Shown here: positions 35,110 to 43,727 of the stretch, in pieces
Layout: each line of letters opens with the position of its first letter
Numbering within the stretch: position 1 is the first letter of the stretch
Assembly (NCBI RefSeq): GCF_013393385.1
Contig: NZ_AP023239.1
Span: forward strand, 2,480,001-2,544,000
Source: Paenibacillus sp. URB8-2
GTDB taxonomy: Bacteria; Bacillota; Bacilli; Paenibacillales; Paenibacillaceae
Direction: 5' to 3'
Length of the DNA: 64,000 nt
The notes under the pieces: model-generated
Told to the model about the DNA's origin: nothing
What the model saw: only the letters and a program-made list of their open reading frames with translations
Databases searched by the model: none
Program-made: the position numbers and the translations under genes

Positions 35110-36850
35110 CCTAAATTCCCGGTCAAATTATAACGAGGTAGGCAAAGGAACTCCCAGCGCATCGTAAAGTTCAATCTGGCGTTTGGTGATTTCACCGAAT
35201 TGCAGATCATGCCCAGGGCGTTCATAACACTCAATCACATCAAGTTCATCAAGCAGTCCCTGCATCGTATAGCGCTGGAATAGTTGTTTCTCCTGCATCA
35301 CTTTTTTGATATAGGATAAATAGATGAGTGCGATGAACTCTACAAATAGTTTCCCATCCAGACTTCGTTCGGAAGAAACCTCCATGCGACGGAAATTCAG
35401 GCGTTCTTTCAAGTTGCCAAAGGCTTTTTCAATTACATCCTTGTTGCGATACACGGCGAGTGCTTCGATGGGGTCTTTGATCTCATTGCTAAGCAGGGCA
35501 AAATATCCGTAATTCTTGGCAGCGGCATTGATCGCCTCCTGCTTAGGCTTAATGGAGATGCCCCGTTTAGGTGTAGAAGTAACTTCAAAATATTTGGCAT
35601 ACGCTTTTTCATGTGCAGGCTCGCGTTTTCCGCTCTCCAGTTCTGTTTTCAGTTTGGTGAGCAGCCGATTCAATTTATTGGCATCTTCAGCTTCCTTCTC
35701 TTTGTTGAAATACAGATGCAAATAAGCGCGTCGTTTCCCTTCGATGACATCGCCTTTATAAGGCCGCGTCTGTGAATACTTCCAAGTGATCGTAGCCGAG
35801 TGTGCATACAAGTTGTGGTCGGGATGGAAGTTCTCCCATTTTTGAAGCTGCGACTTGGCCGTCTCCAACTCGGCTTGCACGTATTTGAGCGTCACTTTCA
35901 CGCCAATGAGGAATTTCAAATGCTGCTGATACATGGCATTGATATTCGCTTCACTATAGAAGCCGCGATCCATGACCAGCTTAATCTTTTTGTAAGAAAA
36001 GAAATCCATATCCGCAAGCATATTCTTAAGGGTCTGCACATCCGAAATATTTCCTGGCAACTTGCGGTAGTAGAAGGGCAGATTGGACTGCTCGCCAAAG
36101 AGAAGGGCCAGATTCATTTGCGGAAGCGGATCATGTTCCTTGTTCTTTCCGTATTTCACCTGTTTCAAGCTTTCCGAGTAGCTAGATAGAGTAGTCGTAT
36201 CGTAAGCCCAGTACTCTTTTTCTGCCCGTCGCCTGCCCTGCAGCCGAAAGAAATGTTCCCTGGCTTCTTCGGAGATCGAAGCAAAAAAATCGCTGCTGCG
36301 CTGGGAAGGAATATCCTTGGAGTACGGATGCCGGTGAGTCAAAGCCCACTTCGAAAACCGTTGCAACGGATTGTGATCCTCCAGAATGAGAAAAAAGGCG
36401 ATGGACAGGACTTGCCTATACTGATTTGGAAAGCATTGCTTCAAGTCTGCAGTAATCTCCAACTTTTCACCGATGGCACTGAGCAAGTAAGTCGCACCTG
36501 CGTATAAGCGTTTCGTCTCTGTCACGGGAACGGGGCCACGTTTTAAGGTAGGTTCTGACGCAGCCAAACGCTTGGATGGAATCAATTCGCCCGTTTGCGA
36601 GTCCAGCTTGCCGATGCAAATACGGCGACTGCGTGATTGTTGCTTCGTTTTGTCCCAGTAGTTCTCGGACTCATAGACGTATGTAATCCCGTTCTTCTTG
36701 TTTTTCAGATAGATGAGCGGCATATGATCTCCCCATTCCACGTTATAATTATAACGTGCAATGGGGAAGATTGGCAAGAAGTATTGAGGAAGAATCGCGT
36801 CGTTTCAAGGTTTCTCCACTATCCTCGTTATAATTTCGCGGGAATGCAGG
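35110..36850 (-). mobile_element. IS1634-type insertion sequence
   Basis: About 1.74 kb, bounded by imperfect inverted repeats: CCTAAATTCCCGGTCAAATT (left) and CCTGCATTCCCGCGAAATTA (right, read inward), both followed by ATAACGAGG. Intact transposase inside. I cannot identify a target duplication: ATAC before the left end does not match TTAAC after the right. The right end interrupts or abuts an AraC-type gene remnant. Confidence 0.75.
35128..36723 (-). CDS. IS1634-family transposase
   Basis: A full-length DDE transposase of 531 residues from the preferred start MPLIYLKNKKNGITYVYES (behind GGGGAG). The DDE region is visible in YWAYDTTTLSSYSESL, KIKLVMDRGFYSEANINAM and the C-terminal NKDVIEKAFGNLKERLNFRR (Y-x2-R-x-x-I-E-x-x-F type end). 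No internal stop or frameshift was seen, so the element may be active. Confidence 0.85.
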   Translation of the reverse strand: MPLIYLKNKKNGITYVYESENYWDKTKQQSRSRRICIGKLDSQTGELIPSKRLAASEPTLKRGPVPVTETKRLYAGATYLLSAIGEKLEITADLKQCFPNQYRQVLSIAFFLILEDHNPLQRFSKWALTHRHPYSKDIPSQRSSDFFASISEEAREHFFRLQGRRRAEKEYWAYDTTTLSSYSESLKQVKYGKNKEHDPLPQMNLALLFGEQSNLPFYYRKLPGNISDVQTLKNMLADMDFFSYKKIKLVMDRGFYSEANINAMYQQHLKFLIGVKVTLKYVQAELETAKSQLQKWENFHPDHNLYAHSATITWKYSQTRPYKGDVIEGKRRAYLHLYFNKEKEAEDANKLNRLLTKLKTELESGKREPAHEKAYAKYFEVTSTPKRGISIKPKQEAINAAAKNYGYFALLSNEIKDPIEALAVYRNKDVIEKAFGNLKERLNFRRMEVSSERSLDGKLFVEFIALIYLSYIKKVMQEKQLFQRYTMQGLLDELDVIECYERPGHDLQFGEITKRQIELYDALGVPLPTSL

Positions 36851-37152
36851 TTAACAGCTGAAGGAGCATGCCGTTGATATTGACTTCGTAATAAGGCAGC
36901 TTCATTTCAAATTCCCGGATGATTTCAAAGATTAATCTTTCGATAGCAGAAGGATTCCTTAATCGGATATGGCTCCGCAGGGAAGGCGAGAGCTGGCTCA
37001 ATTCATCATTTCGAATCCACTTCAATTCATCCGCAGTCATATCTTCAAGCTTCTTGAAGGAAACCTTCACGTCCTGACTGTCCTCCTTATAGAACAGATC
37101 AAAGTGCAGGTGCGGCTGACGTACTAATTCGCTCCCCAGCTTTCGAATCGAA
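36851..37152 (-). pseudogene. AraC-family regulator, N-terminal sensor-domain fragment
   Basis: Read leftwards from about 37152: IRKLGSELVRQPHLHFDLFY, then MTADELKWIRNDELSQLSP and EMKLPYYEVNINGMLLQLL. This is the cupin-linker part of an AraC regulator just before the helix-turn-helix. The 5' end is lost at the junction with the GH32 fragment, and the 3' DNA-binding part is cut at the IS1634 end. Confidence 0.6.
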
Positions 37153-37724
37153 TGCTGCTGCCGGGGACGGAACAGAAACAGATCTCCCGGTTGGCCGATC
37201 CATACATTATTCTCGACCGCAACGAAAAGGGATTCTTGAAATTTGCTCCGGCCGAGGAATTAAAGTCGTTGCGTAAGGAATATTTCCATCTTGAACGTAC
37301 TGTCTTTGAAGGTGAAACGGTACTGGAAGTCCAGTCTATCCAAGGAGTTTGCCTGGAAATATGCGCAGAGTTTGACTTGTTAGACTGCCAAGCGGATGCG
37401 ATCGGAATAAAGCTGAGGTGCTCGGACGATGGGGAACAAGAGACGGTCCTGACTTATTCCCTGCAATCAGGGGAGCTTTCGTTCGATCGAAGCCGCTCGG
37501 ATGGATGGAGCGAGGGAGTCAGGACATGCCAACTGGACCTTAGAGGGAGAGACACTTTGAAGCTGCACATCTTTGTGGATACTTGTGTGGTCGAAGTATT
37601 TGCGGATGATGGACGCTTGACCATGACTAATAATATTTTTCCCGATCCGGATCATGTAACGCTTAAGCTGTACAGCTCCGGCGGTAAGGCGGAAGTAGTA
37701 TCGCTTGATATTTGGAATCTTTAA
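37152..37724 (+). pseudogene. GH32 glycosidase, C-terminal fragment
   Basis: About 185 residues of the C-terminal beta-sandwich of a levanase or sucrose-6-phosphate hydrolase: LKSLRKEYFHL, LRGRDTLKLHIFVDTCVVEV, then FADDGRLTMTNNIFP. The catalytic five-blade propeller is entirely absent. The open start is fortuitous, fused to the AraC remnant DNA. No binding function is likely to be expressed. Confidence 0.75.
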
Positions 37725-37822
37725 TCGGCGGTTTCTTAAGCTGACCCCGCTTGCCCATGTGTATTATAATGAAAAGAATGTAATTGCATTTTCACAAGAA
37801 TGAAAGAGGCGAGCTTAGGACC

Positions 37823-38695
37823 ATGGGCAAGTATCGTACTTATCTTTTTTTAATTTTGGCTAATTTGTTTTGGGCGGGGAATTATGTGTTCGGCAAATAT
37901 GTGGTGGCGGAGATGACGCCGGTACAGATGACGTTCTCGCGGTGGCTGATCGCCGTGTTTCTGCTGTTTCCGATCGCGCATCTCGTGGAACGCCCCCACT
38001 GGAGAAGCGTCTGGGCCAGGTGGAGGATCTTGCTGGTGATGGCCTTGCTGGGCGTGGTCGGCTATAACTTCCTGCTGTATGAAGCGCTGAGGTTCACGAC
38101 CTCTATGAACGCCGCGCTCGTCAATGCGATGAATCCGGCGCTGATCGTGCTGTTCTCTGCCTTTTTTCTCCGGGAGCGAATATCGCTTGCCAAAGGTGTA
38201 GGACTGCTGGTGTCGCTGCTCGGCGTGCTTCTGGTGCTGACCAAGGGACAGTTGCAGCTGATTTTTCAGACTGATTACAATCTCGGCGATTTGCTGATGC
38301 TGGCCGCGATTCTCGTCTGGACGCTGTATTCGATCTTTGGACGGAAAATGGGAGGGGTGCCTCCCATCTCGGCGACGGCGGTATCCGCGCTGCTGGGGCT
38401 CATTCTGATCCTTCCGTTTTTTCTCGCATCGGGCATGAATCTGCCGCTGAGCCATCGGGCAACCATGGGCATTCTGTATATCGGCATTTTTCCATCCGTT
38501 GGATCGTTTATTTTCTGGAACGCGTCAATCCGCGAAATCGGGGCCAGCCGGGCTGGGATATATCTGAATCTGATCACGGTGTTCACGGCCATTCTCAGCA
38601 TGCTGCTCGGTAATCCGGTGACGCTTGCGCAGGTACTCGGCGGGCTGCTTGTGTTTGCAGGGGTATACATAACCGGGAAAAAAGGCAAAGGATAA
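37823..38695 (+). CDS. DMT-superfamily (EamA) transporter
   Basis: A 290-residue membrane protein with ten predicted helices in two EamA repeats. The first repeat begins LFLILANLFWAGNYVFGKYV and the second DLLMLAAILVWTLYSIFGRK. The ATG at 37823 is preferred over the upstream TTG that extends a hydrophilic stretch. It probably exports a metabolite or amino acid. Monocistronic, ahead of the GntR gene with a 74-base gap. Confidence 0.85.
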   Translation: MGKYRTYLFLILANLFWAGNYVFGKYVVAEMTPVQMTFSRWLIAVFLLFPIAHLVERPHWRSVWARWRILLVMALLGVVGYNFLLYEALRFTTSMNAALVNAMNPALIVLFSAFFLRERISLAKGVGLLVSLLGVLLVLTKGQLQLIFQTDYNLGDLLMLAAILVWTLYSIFGRKMGGVPPISATAVSALLGLILILPFFLASGMNLPLSHRATMGILYIGIFPSVGSFIFWNASIREIGASRAGIYLNLITVFTAILSMLLGNPVTLAQVLGGLLVFAGVYITGKKGKG

Positions 38696-38738
38696 GAAGC
38701 TAGCGCTTTCCTTGCCCGGTGTGATACACTTAACCTGT

Positions 38739-38748
38739 ATGTCGACAT
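38739..38748. promoter_or_regulatory. ATGTCGACAT operator candidate before gntR
   Basis: A perfect 10-bp palindrome with core TGTCGACA, 21 bases upstream of the regulator start. The same core occurs at 39502-39509, ahead of the sugar-acid operon. Confidence 0.5.
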
Positions 38749-38769
38749 GTATTTTAAGGAGTTAACCTG

Positions 38770-39432
38770 ATGATTGATCCGAAGCTTAACATAGGGTTGG
38801 GAGAGCAACTGACCGATATTTTGCGGATGAGGATCGTTGGCGGCCAATTGCAGAATGGGCTGAAGCTGACGGAAACCGCGATAGCAAGCGAGTTTGGATT
38901 AAGCCGCGCTCCGGTGCGGGAAGCGTTCCGCAATCTGGAATACGAAGGTCTGCTGGATATTACGAAGCAGGGGGCTGTCGTAAAGGTTCTGACGGAAAAA
39001 GAGGTCAATGAATTCTACAATGTCCGCTATATGCTGGAATCTTTTGCGCTCAGCCATCTTCCGTCCGAAGGACGGGAGCAAATTATCCGCTATCTGGAGA
39101 CTTCCGTCGACAGAATGGAGCTGGCGCTGGGCCATAAGGATGCCGACGAGTTCACGGCCCAGGATATCGCGTTCCACACCAAGGCGTTCGAGGTGATCGA
39201 CCACAAGTTCATCAAGCTGTTCTGGTCGAATATAGACAAGCTGTGCCGGGCGATTCTGATTGTAGGAACGCGCCGCCAGTTTGACAAGGGAGAATTTGAA
39301 TACAAGCGCCAGGTGGTCGACAAGCACCGCCAGATTGTGGCCGCCCTGAAGGAAGGCAACAATGAGGAGGTTCTCGCCGCGCTTCGCAATCACTTTCACT
39401 ATAACAGCTGGATTGATAAAAAAGAGTTCTGA
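38770..39432 (+). CDS. GntR-family regulator (FadR/FCD subfamily)
   Basis: A 220-residue regulator: winged helix at residues 10-72 (LSRAPVREAFRNLEYEGLLD) and an FCD effector domain at 78-210, with conserved Asp/His positions for a metal (AQDIAFHTKAF, RNHFHYN). FCD regulators commonly bind sugar acids such as gluconate, galactonate or glucuronate. It precedes and probably represses the operon from 39600 and itself, through TGTCGACA sites. Confidence 0.85.
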   Translation: MIDPKLNIGLGEQLTDILRMRIVGGQLQNGLKLTETAIASEFGLSRAPVREAFRNLEYEGLLDITKQGAVVKVLTEKEVNEFYNVRYMLESFALSHLPSEGREQIIRYLETSVDRMELALGHKDADEFTAQDIAFHTKAFEVIDHKFIKLFWSNIDKLCRAILIVGTRRQFDKGEFEYKRQVVDKHRQIVAALKEGNNEEVLAALRNHFHYNSWIDKKEF

Positions 39433-39500
39433 TGAAAAAAATTCTGACGTTAACCGCTTCCCCTGAGCCAATTGAGAGAGGGGATTTCTTTTGTCCATGG

Positions 39501-39526
39501 TTGTCGACAGAAATACTTGTTGACAA
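39501..39526. promoter_or_regulatory. Tandem operator boxes TTGTCGACAG and TTGTTGACAA
   Basis: Two 10-bp near-palindromes, 16 bp apart centre to centre, directly upstream of and overlapping the -35 of the sugar-acid operon. Confidence 0.5.
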
Positions 39527-39548
39527 TTATGCGCTTTCATTTTAAAAT
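39520..39548 (+). promoter_or_regulatory. Promoter of the sugar-acid operon with cre-like site
   Basis: TTGACA, 17-bp spacer, TAAAAT. The spacer holds TGAAAGCGCATAAT on the minus strand (39526-39539), 12 of 14 matches to the CcpA cre consensus, so catabolite repression is plausible. Confidence 0.7.
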
Positions 39549-39599
39549 TCGGTTGTAGGCAGTTGTTAAACAGTCACAAGCCTTTGTGAGGAGGAGAAG

Positions 39600-40346
39600 A
39601 TGGAGCTGAAATTTACTGCGCCAAGTACGCCGGGACTGCACCCGGTCGTGGGACCCGGGAACAGCCAACTGGAAGTATTGGAGCTGTTCGTGCTGAACTT
39701 GCCGTCGGGCGGGGCGCAAACCATTGAGCTGGAAGGCAGTGAAGCAAGCCTAGTCTGCATCGAGGGCAAGCTGCTGGTAGTGTCCGCAATCAGCGAGTAC
39801 TTGCTGCTGCCGGGGGACGGTCTCTATGTTCCGCGCGGCCAGACGGTCAGGATTGAAGGGTGCTTTGAACAATCCAGGCTCGTGATAGCGAAGGCTGAAG
39901 CTTGGAGCGACGCGGAGTTTATTTATGCCGATTACGGCGCCGCATACCGGGAGAAGGAAGTGCACGGGAGGTACAACTACACCCGCGATATCACGAACCT
40001 GCTGACCCGATCCGACCGGGCGAGCCGTATCGTTACAGGCATTACCGCAGGGCAGGATGGAGCCTGGACCAGCTGGCCGCCTCATCACCATTCCGACACG
40101 CTGGAGGAAATCTACTTCTATTTCGATATTCCCGCTGATGGCTTCGGCGTTCATGTGGGAATGCTGATGGATGGAACGGAGCAGGCGGAGATTGTCCGTT
40201 CGGGCGACGCGGTCATTATTCCCAACGGCTATCATCCCACGGTGGCGTCGCCGGGCGCGCGAATGAAATATATCTTTTTCCTGGGAGCCAAGGGAAGTGA
40301 AGAAGATCGCCGGGCTGCGTCGGAGGATCACCCTTTTTACAAGTAA
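39600..40346 (+). CDS. KduI/IolB-family sugar-acid isomerase
   Basis: A 248-residue bicupin of the KduI/IolB group, which isomerises 5-keto-4-deoxyuronate or 5-deoxyglucuronate. The metal-binding motif is WPPHHHSDTLEEIYFYFD near residue 160-178, and the second cupin ends in IIPNGYHPTVASPGARMKY. Length is close to IolB (about 270). Neither pathway's remaining enzymes are complete here, so the substrate stays open. It is first of a seven-gene operon; GAGGAGGAGAAG precedes the ATG. Confidence 0.75.
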   Translation: MELKFTAPSTPGLHPVVGPGNSQLEVLELFVLNLPSGGAQTIELEGSEASLVCIEGKLLVVSAISEYLLLPGDGLYVPRGQTVRIEGCFEQSRLVIAKAEAWSDAEFIYADYGAAYREKEVHGRYNYTRDITNLLTRSDRASRIVTGITAGQDGAWTSWPPHHHSDTLEEIYFYFDIPADGFGVHVGMLMDGTEQAEIVRSGDAVIIPNGYHPTVASPGARMKYIFFLGAKGSEEDRRAASEDHPFYK

Positions 40347-40476
40347 CCGTTATTGGATGAAGCGTTGCTGCACAGCGCCTAGTCCAACGGCAAAGTATTT
40401 GAAAGCGTAAACATTTATCCGAAACCGGCCAAATGAACATACGATATGCCGGCGGAGGATACGGGGAGGATCAGCT

Positions 40477-40953
40477 ATGTATTTCGGTAGTATTGAAACA
40501 TTGGAACAAACGAAGCGGCAGTATCCGCCGGCTATTGCCAAAGCCCTTCAGTATTTGAAGGACAACCGGGAGCAATTTCTGTCCATGGATGCCGGAGTAT
40601 ATCCGATTGAGGGACAGCAAATTTACGCTCAGGTCGTCAACCTGGAGACCAAGAAGAAGGAGGATACCCGGCCGGAGGTGCACCGCAAATATATCGATGT
40701 GCAATTTTCCGTAGAAGGCAACGAGCGGATCGGGTTTGCGGCAGACACGGGAAACAATGCTGTGGATGAGGATTTGGCGGCGGAGAAGGACATAATTTTT
40801 TACAAGCAGGCTGAGAATGAAATGGAGCTTCTGATGCAGCCGGGGCAGTTCGCTGTCTTCTTCCCCGAGGATGTCCATCGTCCGGGCTGTCAGAACGGAG
40901 GCGGCGCATCCTTGCGCAAGGTGATCGTAAAGGTCAGCACAGCTGTCTTGTAG
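40477..40953 (+). CDS. YhcH/YjgK/YiaL-family protein (sugar anomerase-like), copy 1
   Basis: A 158-residue cupin of the DUF386 family; a relative (NanQ) speeds anomerisation of N-acetylneuraminate. The pattern RPEVHRKYIDVQFSVEGNERIG and the His/Glu metal site in FFPEDVHRPGCQ are typical. It is followed by a closely similar copy, about half identical by eye. Likely rings or opens the imported sugar acid before the isomerase or dehydrogenase. Confidence 0.8.
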   Translation: MYFGSIETLEQTKRQYPPAIAKALQYLKDNREQFLSMDAGVYPIEGQQIYAQVVNLETKKKEDTRPEVHRKYIDVQFSVEGNERIGFAADTGNNAVDEDLAAEKDIIFYKQAENEMELLMQPGQFAVFFPEDVHRPGCQNGGGASLRKVIVKVSTAVL

Positions 40954-41021
40954 CAGGGCGGCGGTCCGACTGTCGGACTGTAACGATAACCCCAATTTAA
41001 TGGAGAGAGGCGTGAGCGGGC

Positions 41022-41498
41022 ATGATCTTTTCCAACATTGAAACCGGAGAAGCCATCGAGAAAAAGTATACGGAGCCGGTGGTCCGGGCCATCCGGTATT
41101 TGCAGGAGCATCAGCATGAGTTTCAGCATATGGAGACGGGTATTTATCCGATTGAAGGAGACGATTTCTTTGTTCAGGTCTTCGATGTCACAACCCGTGA
41201 AAAGGAGGAGGCCAGACCGGAAGTGCACCGCAAATATGTAGAATTGCACTACTCGGTAGAGGGGAAGGAACGAATCGGCTTTGCGGTGGATTTGGGCAAG
41301 AATACGGTGACGGAGACGCTGCTGGAGACCAAGGATGCGATCTTTTACGCCCAGATCGACAGGGAGACGGAGCTGGTGCTGGAGCCGGGAGATTACGCGA
41401 TTTTTTTCCCCGAGGATGTTCACCGGCCCATCTGGGAGCATGGCGGCAAAGTAGCGATCCGCAGGGTAGTCATTAAGATCAACGAAGCCATTATGTAA
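41022..41498 (+). CDS. YhcH/YjgK/YiaL-family protein, copy 2
   Basis: A paralogue of the preceding gene, again 158 residues, with RPEVHRKYVELHYSVEGKER and FFPEDVHRPIWE. Tandem duplication followed by divergence is evident. Two copies in one operon may act on two anomers or two sugars, or form a heteromer; no data. Ribosome site GGAGAGAGG. Confidence 0.8.
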   Translation: MIFSNIETGEAIEKKYTEPVVRAIRYLQEHQHEFQHMETGIYPIEGDDFFVQVFDVTTREKEEARPEVHRKYVELHYSVEGKERIGFAVDLGKNTVTETLLETKDAIFYAQIDRETELVLEPGDYAIFFPEDVHRPIWEHGGKVAIRRVVIKINEAIM

Positions 41499-41542
41499 GT
41501 GTATTCGCTTAATAACTTCTTATAACAAGGGGTGTCAGTGTG

Positions 41543-42829
41543 ATGAAAAGCGAAACTCGAACCATACCCAACAGCCGTTGGAAACGGATTTTGCCTCCGC
41601 TGCTCATTGTGTGCATTATTTCGTTCATGGACCGTGTGAACGTAAGCTTTGCCATATCCGGCGGAATGGACAAAGAGCTTGGCATGACTGCGGGGATGGC
41701 CGGCTTTACGGCGGGTATCTTCTTCTTCGGATATTTGTTTCTGCAAATTCCCGGCGGACAGATCGCCGCCAAGAGCAGCGGTAAAAAGTTTATTGCCTGG
41801 GTGATTCCGTTTTGGGCCGTTGTCTCCATATTAAGCGGCTTGGCAACGAATACGACTCAGCTCCTGATCCTTCGGTTCTGTCTCGGTGTGACGGAGGGCG
41901 GAATGCTGCCGGTTGTCCTGACGATGTGCAGCAACTGGTTTCCCAATGAGGAAAGAGGCCGGGCCAACGCCATCGTGCTGATGTTTGCGCCTATCGCGGC
42001 CATCATTACCGGTCCTATCTCGGGATTCATTATTTCTTTTTCCAGCTGGCGCGAAATGTTTATTATTGAAGGGATTGTTTCGCTGATTGTGCTTATCCCC
42101 TGGCTGTTAATGGTCAGCGACCGCCCGCAGCAGGCGAAATGGATCAGCAAGGAAGAGAAAGCTTACATTGTCGACAAGCTGGAAGAAGAGCAGCTGGCGA
42201 TCGAGCAGGAAAATCAGGTGAAGCAGGCATCGATCAAGGATCTGCTGCCGAACAAATCCATGTGGAAGCTAATTGCCCTGAACTTCTGCTACCAGTCGGG
42301 CGATTACGGATTCTCCATGTGGCTGCCGACCATGCTGAAGAAATTGACCAACAGCGGCATGGGCATGGTGGGCTTGCTGTCCAGCTTGCCGTGGATCGCT
42401 TGTATTGCGGGCATGCTGCTGTTCTCCAACCTGTCCGACCGCACCGGAAAAAGAAGGGAATTCGTTATTATTCCGCTGCTTGGATTCGCACTGTGCCTGC
42501 TTCTGTCTGTAACGATTCACGGGAGCATTTGGTTGTCGTACATCTTTCTCATCGGCGCCGGATTCTTCGTTAAGGCCGCAGGGGTGGTGTTCTGGGCCAT
42601 TCCTCCCCGCCTGTTCAGCAAGGAAGTCGCGGGTGGAGCCCGGGGAGCCATCAACGCCCTCGGGAACCTGGGCGGATTCTTTGGACCCTATATTGTCGGC
42701 TTTCTCATTCAAGTATTCAACTATAATGTAGGTGTATACAGCCTTGTAGGTCTGCTGGTCGTATCTGCGCTTATTACCGCAACGCTGCCACGGTCGGTTC
42801 AAAGCAGAACGAGCGAAAAAGCGGCCTAA
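41543..42829 (+). CDS. MFS transporter, anion:cation symporter (hexuronate/aldonate) family
   Basis: A 428-residue, 12-helix importer. The first helix pair contains ISFMDRVNVSFAISGGMDKE, the ACS hallmark (DRVNxS), and the loop after helix 4 has WFPNEERGRANAIVLM. Members carry glucarate, galactonate, hexuronates or allantoate. It lies within the sugar-acid operon and probably brings in the substrate. Alternative GTG start 3 bases upstream. Confidence 0.88.
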   Translation: MKSETRTIPNSRWKRILPPLLIVCIISFMDRVNVSFAISGGMDKELGMTAGMAGFTAGIFFFGYLFLQIPGGQIAAKSSGKKFIAWVIPFWAVVSILSGLATNTTQLLILRFCLGVTEGGMLPVVLTMCSNWFPNEERGRANAIVLMFAPIAAIITGPISGFIISFSSWREMFIIEGIVSLIVLIPWLLMVSDRPQQAKWISKEEKAYIVDKLEEEQLAIEQENQVKQASIKDLLPNKSMWKLIALNFCYQSGDYGFSMWLPTMLKKLTNSGMGMVGLLSSLPWIACIAGMLLFSNLSDRTGKRREFVIIPLLGFALCLLLSVTIHGSIWLSYIFLIGAGFFVKAAGVVFWAIPPRLFSKEVAGGARGAINALGNLGGFFGPYIVGFLIQVFNYNVGVYSLVGLLVVSALITATLPRSVQSRTSEKAA

Positions 42830-42907
42830 AGCTCAATAAAGAGAGCGGCGGTTAGATGGCAGCGGACTCATGCCGCCGCAAAATACAGGAGATGGAGGAA
42901 TCATACT

Positions 42908-43669
42908 ATGGATTTATCTGATTTTTCACTGGAAGGAAAACTGGCGGTCGTTACTGGAGGCAACAGAGGGCTTGGGCAGGGCATGGCGGTCGCGCTGGCC
43001 AAGGCCGGAGCGGATATCGTGTCCGTTCAGCGAAGCGGGGAGTGTCCGGAAACTTTGGCTTTGGTGGAAGCGCTGGGACGCCGCTGTCATGCGGTCGCCT
43101 GCGATTTGGCGGAGCTGCAGACAGGGGAAGATCTCGCCGCAAGTATTGTAGAGCAATTCGGTCAGGTGGATATTCTGGTCAACAACGCGGGCATTCAGCG
43201 CCGCCATCCGGCGGAACAGTTTCCAATCGAAGAGTGGGATCTGGTGATGCAGGTCCAGCTTCGCTCGGTGTTCATGCTGTGCCAGGCGTTCGGGAAGCGG
43301 ATGCTCGAAAGAGGCTCGGGCAAAATCATCAATATTGCTTCTCTGCTGTCCTTCTCCGGCGGCTTGACCGTACCCGCCTATGCGGCAGCGAAGGGAGGGG
43401 TTGCCCAGTTGACCAAGGCACTGGCCAATGAATGGTCCTCCCGCGGAGTGAATGTCAATGCCATTGCGCCCGGCTATATGGCGACAGAGATGAATACGGC
43501 CCTAATCGGCGATTCGGTCCGCAGCGGGCAGATTATGGACCGGATTCCGTCCAAACGCTGGGGTTCGCCGGAGGACATGGGCGGGACTGCCGTCTTTCTA
43601 GCTTCGGGTGCCGCGCGTTATATTCACGGACAGATCATATGCGTGGACGGAGGCTGGATGGCAAGATAG
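42908..43669 (+). CDS. KduD-like 2-deoxy-gluconate/5-keto-gluconate dehydrogenase (SDR)
   Basis: A 253-residue SDR: nucleotide site TGGNRGLGQGMA (residues 16-27), NNAG, catalytic Ser/Tyr/Lys with YAAAKGG, and the KduD-like start MDLSDFSLEGKLAVVTGG. It most resembles 2-dehydro-3-deoxy-D-gluconate 5-dehydrogenase (KduD) or gluconate 5-dehydrogenase (IdnO). GGAGATGGAGG precedes the ATG. Pairing with a 2-hydroxyacid dehydrogenase suggests stepwise reduction of a keto-sugar acid. Confidence 0.8.
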   Translation: MDLSDFSLEGKLAVVTGGNRGLGQGMAVALAKAGADIVSVQRSGECPETLALVEALGRRCHAVACDLAELQTGEDLAASIVEQFGQVDILVNNAGIQRRHPAEQFPIEEWDLVMQVQLRSVFMLCQAFGKRMLERGSGKIINIASLLSFSGGLTVPAYAAAKGGVAQLTKALANEWSSRGVNVNAIAPGYMATEMNTALIGDSVRSGQIMDRIPSKRWGSPEDMGGTAVFLASGAARYIHGQIICVDGGWMAR

Positions 43670-43727
43670 CTTGCGGCCGGCCTGTCTAATGACAAAATAC
43701 CAAAATTCTAAAAGGAGTCGATCAAAC

